From Pseudomonadota bacterium (GTDB taxonomy: Bacteria > Pseudomonadota > Gammaproteobacteria > Acidiferrobacterales > UBA6901): a DNA stretch of 64,000 nucleotides. The position numbers and the translations under genes are program-made. Positions 1-7,065 of the stretch are shown one piece after another. The stretch covers positions 1 through 64,000 of the forward strand of contig JAJYEE010000009.1 in the NCBI GenBank assembly GCA_021790335.1, written 5' to 3'. Position 1 is the first letter of the stretch. Each line of letters opens with the position of its first letter. The notes under the pieces are model-generated. The model worked only from the letters and a program-made list of their open reading frames with translations. It was not told where the DNA came from and did no database searches.

Positions 1-301
1 CGCACGACGGCGGGGTGAGACTCATGCCGGCGTTGGCCAGCGCTGCAACGACGAGGCTCTGATCCTCGGAAGCTCCATTAAACTTCGGGATCGAAGGATC
101 GGCGCCTACGGCGAAGGATGCCGTGCTTACCGAGGTGCCACCGCCGCCGGAACTGGGAACACCTATTCCCCCATTGCTGCTGGCGCTGATGCCCGCGGCC
201 GCCCCGTTGGAGCCGCCTCCGCATCCAGACAGGAGAAAAACCGAGCTCACGGTACCCACTGTGAGGATCCGCCGCCAGATCTTCTGTCCTACCCTTTTCA
301 T
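1..301 (-). CDS. putative outer-membrane or periplasmic lipoprotein, 5' part only (runs off the left edge)
   Basis: Reading leftward from an ATG at 301-299 gives about 100 residues with no stop before the window ends. The start MKRVGQKIWRRIL is basic. It is followed by a hydrophobic stretch and a lipobox LLSGC with the Cys at about residue 27, so this is a type II signal peptide. After the Cys comes a Gly/Ser/Ala-rich linker of about 35 residues, then a more ordered segment (SFAVGADPSIPKFNG). No Asp follows the Cys at +2, so outer-membrane retention is the likelier fate. The function is not recognisable from this part. Its position beside an exopolysaccharide island is compatible with a surface or export role, but that is inference only. 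Confidence 0.7.
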   Translation of the reverse strand, partial: MKRVGQKIWRRILTVGTVSSVFLLSGCGGGSNGAAAGISASSNGGIGVPSSGGGGTSVSTASFAVGADPSIPKFNGASEDQSLVVAALANAGMSLTPPSC

Positions 302-478
302 CGTGAAGTTTGACTCTAGTGGTGTTGAGTGTTGTGAGCATAGATCAGCGCAACAACGGCAGGCACTGAATAGCCGATGGCCGGACGGTCAATGAAGACG
401 CGCGGTTTGGGCAATAATTCCGGGTTACCGTTGATCCGCTTTATGCAACCACTTGGCCGGCGCGCCCTGCCCCACACC

Positions 479-500
479 CGCTGCGAGCCATGGAAGGTGC
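479..500 (+). repeat. short fragment of the dispersed structured repeat (5' end only)
   Basis: The 22 bases here are identical to the first 22 bases of the repeat copy that begins at 2965, and nearly identical to the 5' ends of the copies at 5770 and, in reverse, 12974. The similarity stops abruptly after GGAAGGTGC. It is read as a solo 5' end of the family, lying among transposase remnants. Confidence 0.5.
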
Positions 501-567
501 TCCCGCTGTCAGAATTAAGTGTCGCCTCTTCTTATCATCCTGATGGGGGCGGAAAGGCAGTCAAACC

Positions 568-675
568 GTGACGCAGTACGCATTGGAACGTAAAGAGTCA
601 GCGGTACGGAAGTTGTTGTCGGATCCGGATCTCTCGATCCGGGAACTTTCGCAGGAAACCGGCATTTTGAACTGA
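568..675 (+). pseudogene. transposase OrfA N-terminal remnant (helix-turn-helix)
   Basis: A GTG-initiated stretch of 35 codons reads TQYALERKESAVRKLL followed by SIRELSQETGIL, then TGA. This resembles the start of IS3-type OrfA proteins, whose N-terminal helix-turn-helix binds the element ends. The family protein is about 90-100 residues long, so only the first third remains, and nothing homologous follows in another frame. It heads a run of three unrelated transposase scraps between 560 and 1110. Confidence 0.45.
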
Positions 676-733
676 TGGGATGGACTCCTCCCTGCCAGGA
701 CGGCAACAAAGTGTCAAACTGAGAGGAACAGGC

Positions 734-844
734 CGCATCGTCCTCATCGACCGGATCGAAGGTTTCTACAATTCGCGGCGCATGCATTCTGCGATTGATT
801 ACCAGGTACCGAACCAGCGTGAAGAGCAACTCAAAGCTGTATAG
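734..844 (+). pseudogene. IS3-family OrfB C-terminal remnant
   Basis: The 36 codons before a TAG read RIVLIDRIEGFYNSRRMHSA and then IDYQVPN. This matches the C-terminal signature of IS3-family integrase-like transposases (IEGFYNRRRRHSAIDY and similar) downstream of the catalytic Glu. The DDE core is absent. It is a dead fragment with no ORF of its own. Confidence 0.6.
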
Positions 845-869
845 CCTGGTGTACGTCAAATCGAGGCAG

Positions 870-1106
870 AGTCACGGAGTTCTGGAGGGCCATCAGATCC
901 GCATCAGCATGGATGGTAAAGGGCGCTGGGTCGATAACGTGTTCGTCGAGCGTCTCTGGCGCGGTGTCAAATATGAAGAGGTGTACCTCAAGGCCTATGA
1001 AACCGTAAACGAATCACGAACCGGCCTTGCAAAATATTCTTATTTCTACAATCATGAGCGTCGTCATCAAACACTCGGACAAACCCCCTTGGGACGCTTA
1101 TACCAG
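870..1106 (+). pseudogene. IS3-family OrfB C-terminal remnant from a second, different element
   Basis: The reading frame contains ISMDGKGRWVDNVFVERLWR, then VKYEEVYLKAY and YNHERRHQTLGQTPLGRLY. This is the rve integrase-core C-terminus of IS3-group OrfB; the Glu of VERLWR corresponds to the third DDE residue. The first two catalytic Asp residues and the whole N-terminus are missing. The frame stays open to 1205 but the tail after 1106 shows no family similarity. Its sequence differs from the remnant just upstream, so at least two IS3 elements have decayed here. Confidence 0.8.
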
Positions 1107-1192
1107 GACAATGGCCGAGGCCGCTTGATGTCTCATAACGCGGATGGAACCACCTTAGTTATCGGTATTATTGTCCAAGGGTTGGGGTCCAT

Positions 1193-1212
1193 ACATGGGA
1201 CTTGACCCATGT
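1193..1212. promoter_or_regulatory. perfect inverted repeat upstream of tagD
   Basis: ACATGGG, a 6-base spacer, then CCCATGT form a perfect 7-bp palindromic pair about 62 bases before the tagD start. It could be a regulator operator or a weak mRNA hairpin. It could also be a leftover of the neighbouring IS remnants. Nothing else supports a specific regulator. Confidence 0.25.
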
Positions 1213-1273
1213 GAGCCCATGCGTGGTTCTGTCTGAAGCAATACGCTCTACGAGCGGAAGGGGAGGTTGATCA

Positions 1274-1669
1274 ATGTACAGGCGCGTTATCACTTACGGG
1301 ACGTTCGATTTTCTCCACATTGGTCACATCAATATATTACGGCGCGCTAAAGACTTGGGTAACTATCTGGTTGTTGCCCTCTCAACAGACGAGTTTAACC
1401 GACTCAAACACAAGCAAAGTCATAGTTCGTATGAAGAACGGAAAGCCATTGTCGAGGCCATCCGGTATGTCGACCTAGTGATCCCAGAGTGTAGTTGGGA
1501 GCAGAAGATCGATGATATTAAAAAACATAAGATTGATATCTTTGTGATGGGGGATGACTGGAAAGGTGAATTTGATTTCTTGCGCAGTTATTGCGATGTT
1601 ATCTATCTTCCAAGAACGGAAGGCATATCCTCCACCATGATCAAGCTGGGGTTATCTAAGGAACTCTGA
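1274..1669 (+). CDS. tagD: glycerol-3-phosphate cytidylyltransferase (TagD/GCT family)
   Basis: A 131-residue cytosolic nucleotidyltransferase that should make CDP-glycerol from CTP and sn-glycerol-3-phosphate. The protein carries both family signatures: GTFDFLHIGH at residues 9-18 (the HxGH nucleotide-binding motif) and RTEGISST at 114-121. The length equals that of Bacillus TagD. GGGGAGG sits 7 bases before the ATG and fixes the start. The gene is convergent with a CDP-glycerol-type glycerophosphotransferase that begins 9 bases beyond its stop on the other strand, so the two very probably act in series to add polyol phosphate to a surface polymer. Base composition is more AT-rich than the housekeeping half of the window, which suggests acquisition by transfer. 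A related alcohol-phosphate substrate cannot be excluded. Confidence 0.85.
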   Translation: MYRRVITYGTFDFLHIGHINILRRAKDLGNYLVVALSTDEFNRLKHKQSHSSYEERKAIVEAIRYVDLVIPECSWEQKIDDIKKHKIDIFVMGDDWKGEFDFLRSYCDVIYLPRTEGISSTMIKLGLSKEL

Positions 1670-1677
1670 TAGTTCGA

Positions 1678-2904
1678 TTAACTCTCCGCTAGTTCCTTGA
1701 TCTTGTTCGTGGCCAATAAGGATGACCGGTTTCCGTGGTTATGGAATAACGATCTAACCCGGCTGTATTGCGGTGCGTTGACACCCATTCCGCTTAACGC
1801 CCTATCAATGCGTGTCAGCAGTTCCTCGAAAGTTTTGAACCATGTGTCTACCATTGCATCATCAAGGTTGTAGAGAAAACCACGCTCACTCACGTAGGAA
1901 TCGATGTCATATGTGAAATTCAGTACTGGACGCCCAGTCAACAAGAAGTCTATGTAGATACTTGAATAATCGGTGACCAGAACGTCGGCGACCCGCAGTA
2001 TGACATTGACATCCGGAATATCGTTCAGAAAAAATATCGCGCGCGACAGCTGGTCGTCAGCTTGGTTATCAAGACGGCGTCTGTTGGCATGCGCCCGTAT
2101 TCCCATCACGGCATTGTGCTTGACCATGAAGCTCTTCAATGTTTCCCACTCTTGATCTGAAAATTGGTAAACACCACTATTACCTTCTCTCCATGTCGGA
2201 GCATAAAGTATGAACTTTCTGCCAGAAATACGCGTCTTCAATTTGCTCAGTTGTTGTCGATAGTCAATCGGAAGGTCCGACTCGTCTTTAAGAATAAGAT
2301 CATTCCGCGGGAGACCACTGATCCAGATATTGGGTGTGGGCGCAAAAGCGGCGGCCATGATGGCCTGATCAGATGGAGAGGAACAGACCGTGGCGGCATA
2401 TTTTTCTGTTTCTGAATCCCAGAAGCGTTCCCCAGGAAAGAGTTTGCCAATCCGCTTCAAAGGAATCCCATGCCACAATTGAACGATCTTATGCCGTTTA
2501 GTAATGTAACGGCCGTAGCTGCAGAGCCCACTCAGTCCGTACCCAAGAATAATAACTTTGGAAAGTGCAAGGTAGTAAGCGCCCTTCAGTGATTCGACAT
2601 TTACAACGACTACGTTAATTCCCTCTATAGTTGAGGTTGTTTCAATTTGACTTGGCCTGCGCAGAACCACCTTGGTTATGGATGGTTCATTTTTTATTTC
2701 CTCAAACACAGCCCTGGGATTATCAATCGTATGAGCATAGTGGCTATCCCATGTACAGAAACACCAGATGCCTCGTCTTTTTGGAAGCAGGTGTTCAAAT
2801 AGCAGAAAGGCAACAATCTTGACCAGGTCGCTTACAAAGGACTTGGATTTTCTTGCCAAGGTCGATACGATTTTTTTCATGCATGAGTACCAAATGAGAG
2901 GCAT
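1678..2904 (-). CDS. CDP-glycerol:polyol-phosphate glycerophosphotransferase (TagB/TagF-like)
   Basis: A protein of about 400 residues of the Glyphos_transf family, which transfers glycerol phosphate (or a related polyol phosphate) from CDP-glycerol to a growing chain or primer at the inner face of the membrane. Visible family features are RHKIVQLWHGIPLKRIGK in the middle, LYAPTWREG, and a C-terminal ADVLVTDYSSIYIDFLL followed by RPVLNFTYD. A basic amphipathic N-terminus fits peripheral membrane attachment. Two starts are possible: the ATG at 2904 or the ATG nine codons later at 2880 (MKKIVSTLARK), which looks more natural; neither has a clear ribosome-binding site. It is shorter than Gram-positive TagF (about 750 residues) and nearer TagB or capsule polymerase-type enzymes, so single addition versus polymerisation is undecided. 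Confidence 0.8.
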   Translation of the reverse strand: MPLIWYSCMKKIVSTLARKSKSFVSDLVKIVAFLLFEHLLPKRRGIWCFCTWDSHYAHTIDNPRAVFEEIKNEPSITKVVLRRPSQIETTSTIEGINVVVVNVESLKGAYYLALSKVIILGYGLSGLCSYGRYITKRHKIVQLWHGIPLKRIGKLFPGERFWDSETEKYAATVCSSPSDQAIMAAAFAPTPNIWISGLPRNDLILKDESDLPIDYRQQLSKLKTRISGRKFILYAPTWREGNSGVYQFSDQEWETLKSFMVKHNAVMGIRAHANRRRLDNQADDQLSRAIFFLNDIPDVNVILRVADVLVTDYSSIYIDFLLTGRPVLNFTYDIDSYVSERGFLYNLDDAMVDTWFKTFEELLTRIDRALSGMGVNAPQYSRVRSLFHNHGNRSSLLATNKIKELAES

Positions 2905-2964
2905 TTAATTGGAATGAAAGGTGGCGCAAAAAATACGCGGACAAAAGTCCCCGAGCGCTTCGAC

Positions 2965-3141
2965 CGCTGCGAGCCATGGAAGGTGCGAAGTACCGAGGCG
3001 AGTAGTCCGTGCATGGCCTCCTCCCTGTTTGCAAGGCCTTGTGCGTTCGATGACAGGGACAGGATTGTGACGTATATCCGGCCTCGGTATAAAGGGACTT
3101 CGCCCTTCGGGCCACGATGCAATGCGCACGTATCGTCCTGA
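2965..3141 (+). repeat. modular relative of the dispersed structured repeat (copy D)
   Basis: The first 45 or so bases (CGCTGCGAGCC ... GCGAGTAGTCCG) match the 5' module of the copies at 5770 and 12974. The end (GCGCACGTATCG) matches their 3' end (GCGCACATACGA). The middle is different and shorter: it contains the pair CCCTGT / ACAGGG and a GCCC-TTC-GGGC hairpin. It lies immediately upstream of the polyol-phosphate transferase gene and contains no convincing coding sequence. The remaining bases up to the IS110 pseudogene at 3255 show nothing recognisable. Confidence 0.55.
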
Positions 3142-3254
3142 TCGCGGAACCGGCCTTGAAAGGCCTCCGGACTAGACAGGTTTTCGATACGCTGGTCTGA
3201 CCTGTGTGTCATCTCTTTCATAAAACCTTCGCAATCGTCGGCGGGGTCACCTTG

Positions 3255-4273
3255 TTACGCCTGCTGATACTCGGTGCCGCTGCTCAATACCGCCCAGCCG
3301 AGGGGAGAGGAGTTTGTTCGCTAGCGCCACAGTCGCCTTGTTCATGCCGCGCGTCTCGCGCAGCCGGTTGATCCAGGCACTGAGCCGGTCCTCTTTGTTC
3401 TTGGCGGCAATCACCACCGAACGCGCCCGTGCACGAGCAGGCACCTGAGATAGCGGTCGCCACGCTTGCTGATGCCGAGCAGCACATTCTTGCTACCGCT
3501 GGAGTGCTGGCGGGGAACCAGCCCGATGGCCGCGGACGCGTCGCGCCCGCACCGATACTGACTGCCATCCCCCATGGCGCCCGCAAAAGCGCTCGCCACG
3601 ATCGGACCATATCCGGGAACCGTCTGCAGCCGCTTCACGCGCTCGTCTCCCTCGGCTGCCAGAGTCAGTTCCGCCGTCAAAGCGTCGATGTGCGCATCGA
3701 GCCCCAGTAACTGCTGCCGCCCTTCATTCAACCGACGGCGCGGGGCATCGCTTAGGCCGTTATCGGCCGCCTCCAGCACCTCGGGCAAGACACGACGCAG
3801 CGTTGCGGCACCCCTGGCTGCCACGATGCCGTATTCGCCCAACAATCCGCGCAACCGGTTCACCAGCGCTGTGCGTGAATGTACGGCACCCTCGCGCAAC
3901 CGCACGAGCGACTGCAGGTCCTGCTGTGTCGTGGTCTTTATCGCTGCGAAGCACATGTTGGGCACACGCACGGCTTCGGCGATGGCGCGCGCGTCGTTGA
4001 TGTCGTTTTTCTGCCCCGCAGATAGGCCTTGACATGCTGCGGAGGAATCAATCTTACGTAGTGACCGAGTTGGGTGATTTCCCGGGCGAAGTGGTGCGCG
4101 CTCGCGCAGGCCTCCATGCCGATGCAGCAGCGTGGTATATTGGCAAAATACTTCATGACTTGACCCCGCGAAAGACGCTTCTTCAGCTTCTCGTTACCCT
4201 GGGCATCGAGCCCTACCAGATGGAACGTGCTCTTTGCCAAGTCGAGCCCCACGGTCGTAATATTCATCTTCAT
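3255..4273 (-). pseudogene. IS110-family transposase, inactivated by at least three frameshifts
   Basis: The protein starts MKMNITTVGLDLAKSTFHLVG, the RuvC-like DEDD N-terminus of IS110 transposases, with GMEACASAHHFAREI and PPQHVKAYLRG following. The frame is lost near 4020, where one G appears missing. It resumes in a second frame (VPNMCFAAIKTTTQQDLQSL ... VPGYGPIVASAFAGA, the Transposase_20 domain with its Ser-type active region). It shifts again near 3430 (HGARSVVIAAKN...) and once more near 3310, ending SSGTEYQQA before a TAA at 3257. About 340 codons can be rebuilt, which is full length for the family. It is the only IS110 copy here on the minus strand and is not the same subtype as the pair at 20.1 and 29.9 kb. 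Confidence 0.85.
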
Positions 4274-4334
4274 CTCCTCCTGTTTTCAGATTGATGGTCA
4301 GCAGCGTTATCCATCGTGGCGCATTCGACGCCGG

Positions 4335-4596
4335 TAAGGAAGCGGGAGGAGACCATCACATCGCGGAAGGTGTAGGCTCCGGGCGGGTGGCCGCAAGGCC
4401 ACCTTGCCAAGGACACCCGAAATGCGGTCCAGCCGTTGAGAGGCGCGTGCGTTTCGCGCGCGCTCGACCGCAGGGCGGCCGCGGCCGTGCCGTAGCCGCA
4501 AGGCGCAGGCACAATAAGTTGCGCCGGCTCTAACCGAGTGCGCAAGGGTGACTTGGATGTCCCGTTGTGCATCACGAGGGGCCGGCGCACATACGA
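4335..4596 (+). repeat. dispersed structured repeat, copy A
   Basis: From 4362 onward this is nearly identical to copy C (12681-12974, opposite strand). Its 5' 30 bases are diverged. Hairpins are clear: GGTGGCC-GCAA-GGCCACC at 4386-4403; GTGCC gta GCC-GCAA-GGC gca GGCAC at 4487-4512; and the outer pair GCGCCGGC (4521-4528) with GCCGGCGC (4581-4588), which encloses a GGG/CCC stem. GCAA loops read as GNRA tetraloops on this strand, so an RNA, if made, is probably plus-strand. Compared with copy C it lacks 18 bases between two GCTCGA repeats, which removes one arm of the central GC-rich hairpin. Open frames across it are translations of repeat sequence and look non-genic. Confidence 0.75.
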
Positions 4597-4913
4597 CGCC
4601 GGCCAGCATGGGTGAGCCAAGGATGAACCTCTGAAGGATGAAAGGAGGCCAAAACTTGTCAAATTCCAAGACAGTACGCTAGGGTGTGAGTTCGCGGACG
4701 GTTACAATTGATCACAGGTAATGCGTCGGCCGCCGCCGTGCAACCCTGGTCATGACCGGAGCGGTGCGTCGACAGTGGCCTAATTTTGTGCATACTCTCG
4801 CAGAGAGCGGCGGTTTTGGCAATTCTTTGCGAAAAATCTGAATCGAATCATGTTGAAACGAAGAAATCGGCAACCTTGCCCGGTACCGAACTAACTTATG
4901 GAGGCGCCCCAAT
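4597..4913 (+). other. intergenic stretch before the methyltransferase gene
   Basis: These 317 bases separate repeat copy A from the methyltransferase gene. No coding sequence, tRNA or transposase similarity is visible. Composition becomes AT-rich from about 4780, and the last 25 bases carry the GGAGGC ribosome-binding site of the next gene. A promoter is likely in the AT-rich part but no box pair stands out. Confidence 0.4.
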
Positions 4914-5693
4914 ATGACTTTCCAGGAGCGGCTGCTACTAGCTCTTTCAAGAGCACCAACAAGCACGGATTACGCCGTCGGCCAAAGCGCGCAGACAGTC
5001 GACAACGCCTTGGACTTGTTGGAAAAGGAGTACGCGGATTTTGGCAGCTTGGTATCCGGAAAATACGTTGCCGATTTCGGTTGCGGTTCTGGCCATCAGA
5101 GTGTCGCATTAGTTAAGAAATATGGTTGTCGCGTCATCGGTATAGAGTCAAATGGTCGGACCCTGAAAATGGCCCGTGATCTTGCTCAATCCCATGATGT
5201 CGGAGAGGAAAAGCTGTCGTTTTGCGAAAATGCCTCGGCCATGATAAAAGGCACTCTTGATGTAGTCATCTCACAGAATAGCTTTGAGCATTTTCCGGAT
5301 CCGTCGAGCATACTTGGAGAGATGCGTAGTTTGATTGCTGACAACGGTCGAATCCTGATCACGTTTGGGCCGCCATGGTTGGCACCATATGGCAGTCATA
5401 TGCATTTTTTTTGTAAAGTGCCATGGGTGAATGTGTTGTTTTCGGAAGATGCGGTAATGAAGGTGAGAAGTCGCTTTCGGAGCGATGGGGCGACGAGATA
5501 TGAGGATGTCGAATCAGGGCTCAATAAGATGACGATCTCGAAGTTCGAGCGCACCGTGAGGAATAATAACGGCCTGACGATAGAATGGAAAAGATATCGC
5601 GGAGTAAAGAGGGCAGACTTGCTTACCACTGTCCCATTGCTGAGGGAATTCTTTGTCAACCACGTAAGCGTAGTGTTGTCAAAAGCCCAGTAA
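4914..5693 (+). CDS. class I SAM-dependent methyltransferase
   Basis: A 259-residue soluble protein. Motif I, VADFGCGSG, lies at about residues 52-60. It is followed by an acidic end of strand 2 (IGIES), then LDVVISQNSFEHFPDPSSIL, typical of the Methyltransf_11/25 type, and GRILITFGPPW. A GGAGGC Shine-Dalgarno sequence 9 bases before the ATG supports the start. The substrate is unknown. In this setting, beside polyol-phosphate and glycosyltransferase genes, methylation of a sugar or of a glycan end is plausible. The C-terminal 90 residues are basic and show no recognised domain. The AT-rich composition suggests that it arrived with the neighbouring low-GC genes. It is flanked on both sides by copies of the dispersed repeat (A and B). 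Confidence 0.8.
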   Translation: MTFQERLLLALSRAPTSTDYAVGQSAQTVDNALDLLEKEYADFGSLVSGKYVADFGCGSGHQSVALVKKYGCRVIGIESNGRTLKMARDLAQSHDVGEEKLSFCENASAMIKGTLDVVISQNSFEHFPDPSSILGEMRSLIADNGRILITFGPPWLAPYGSHMHFFCKVPWVNVLFSEDAVMKVRSRFRSDGATRYEDVESGLNKMTISKFERTVRNNNGLTIEWKRYRGVKRADLLTTVPLLREFFVNHVSVVLSKAQ

Positions 5694-5769
5694 CACGTAA
5701 ACGCCCAACCTCTTCCAATGAGTACAATCATCACCCGGGTCATCACGACGGAAGTGCGGTTCTTCATCC

Positions 5770-6049
5770 GCTGCGAGCTAGGGAAGGCGCGAAGCACCGA
5801 GACGAGTAGTCCGCGGAAGGCGTAGGGTCCGGGCGGGTGGCCGAAGGCCACCTGCAAGGACACCCGAAACGCCGTCCAGCCATTGTGGGGCGAGCGTTTG
5901 GTGCGCGCCGAAAGCGCGCACCGCCCGACCGCAGGGCGGCCGTGCCGGAGGCGAAGGCGAAGGCACAAAGAGTGCGCCGGCTCAAACCGAGCGCGCAAGG
6001 GTGACTTGGACGTCCCGTTACGCATAGCGAGGGGCCGGCGCACATACGA
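5770..6049 (+). repeat. dispersed structured repeat, copy B
   Basis: The full-length family copy runs from CGCTGCGAGC to GCGCACATACGA. It retains the hairpin GGTGGCC-GAA-GGCCACC (5836-5852) and the outer pair GCGCCGGC (5974-5981) with GCCGGCGC (6034-6041). Its central hairpin is GGTGCGCGC / GCGCGCACC with a CGAAA loop (5900-5922): different bases from copy C at the same place, but still a perfect stem. It ends about 30 bases before a 5'-truncated ATP-grasp gene, so its arrival or a recombination at it may have removed that gene's start. Confidence 0.8.
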
Positions 6050-6080
6050 AAACGCGTCGGCGCGCGCAGTCCAAGTCATC

Positions 6081-7024
6081 CTGCCCGTGACTGAGGCGAC
6101 AGCTTATCTTCTTGCCAGGAATCGTGGTCGGCTCGCGCAGGCTTTGGTTCCCCTTCCCGACGCCGACAGCTGGGATTTTCTTTCCGATAAATGCAGGCTA
6201 TTGCAAACAGCGCAACAGCTACAGGTTCCGGCGCCGACGACCCTCTTCCCGGACACTGCGGACGAACTTGTCGCCGCGGTCGAGCAACTCGGTCACCCTG
6301 CTGTCCTTAAACCCTGCCGATCAAAGGTGTGGAGCCAGGACCGGTGTACCACCACGGCGGTGCACGTCGCCCACGCCCGAGCAGAACTCGGCTCGCTCAC
6401 GGCAGCACATAGCTACCTAAGGGATTTCCCGCTTGCCGTACATGCATACGCTCCTGGTTCGGGACTGGGTGTCTTCGCGCTCTATGACCACGGAAAGCCA
6501 GTTACCTTCTTCGCGCACCGCCGCATCCGGGGGAAACCGCCATGCGGCGGTGTGAGCGCGCTTAGTGAAAGCATTGCCTGCCGACATTCAGACCTAGGCC
6601 ACCCGTCTTCTCAACCATGCCCATTGGCACGGAGTTGCAATAATGGAATTCCGCGGCAGAAAGGATGGAATCCCGCAGTTGATGGAGATCAACCCGCGGT
6701 TTTGGGGCTCCCGCAGCTGGCGATCGACGCCAGTGTCGACTTCCCCGGGCTGCTCTACGAGCTGGCCCTCGGCAGGGTACCAGTGGCGCCGCAGAGTTAC
6801 CGGACTGGCATATCCGTAGCCGGTGGCTCCTTGGAGATCTCGACCACATATACCTGGTACTCCGGGACCGCGACATGGGCGGATCCCATACATCCCGGCT
6901 GCGTGAAATTCTGCGATTCATGAGATTGTTCGACGGCAAAACACGCTACGAGATCAACCGCATCGACGATTTCAGGCCGTTTGTCTTCAAGCCCAGCAAT
7001 TACCTGCGTCACTTGGCCTCCTAG
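6081..7024 (+). pseudogene. ATP-grasp enzyme, 5'-truncated and frameshifted
   Basis: The sequence encodes an ATP-grasp protein like the carbamoyl-phosphate-synthase-related enzymes found in exopolysaccharide clusters. It begins inside the domain (VILPVTEATAYLLARNRGRL, then DFLSDKCRLLQTAQQLQVPAP and HPAVLKPCRSKVW) with no start codon. The frame changes near 6590 to give RLLNHAHWHGVAIMEFRG and QLMEINPRFWGSR (metal-binding Glu/Asn region). It returns near 6720 to LAIDASVDFPGLLYELALG and shifts again near 6820 to RSRWLLGDLDHIYLVLRD ... YLRHLAS and a TAG at 7022-7024. About 310 codons survive and roughly 80 N-terminal ones are gone, so an active product is not expected. Confidence 0.8.
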
Positions 7025-7065
7025 AACCCATTGCAGATTCCTGTTTCGAAGCCTGGTCTTCGTCA

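Noticed and set aside
4500..4600. Integron attC site or group II intron end within the repeat family
   Set aside because: The GTTRRRY core pairs of attC are absent. The GTGCG-like start occurs only on the strand lacking GNRA loops, and no domain V or reverse transcriptase is present. I did not call either.
4270..4662. Repeated hypothetical-protein-like frames (with VRRPL and MHNGTSKSPL) at 4.3, 5.4-6.1 and 12.6-13.2 kb
   Set aside because: The similarity follows the repeat DNA, the frames begin and end differently in each copy, and indels between copies change the frame. It is repeat sequence rather than a gene family.
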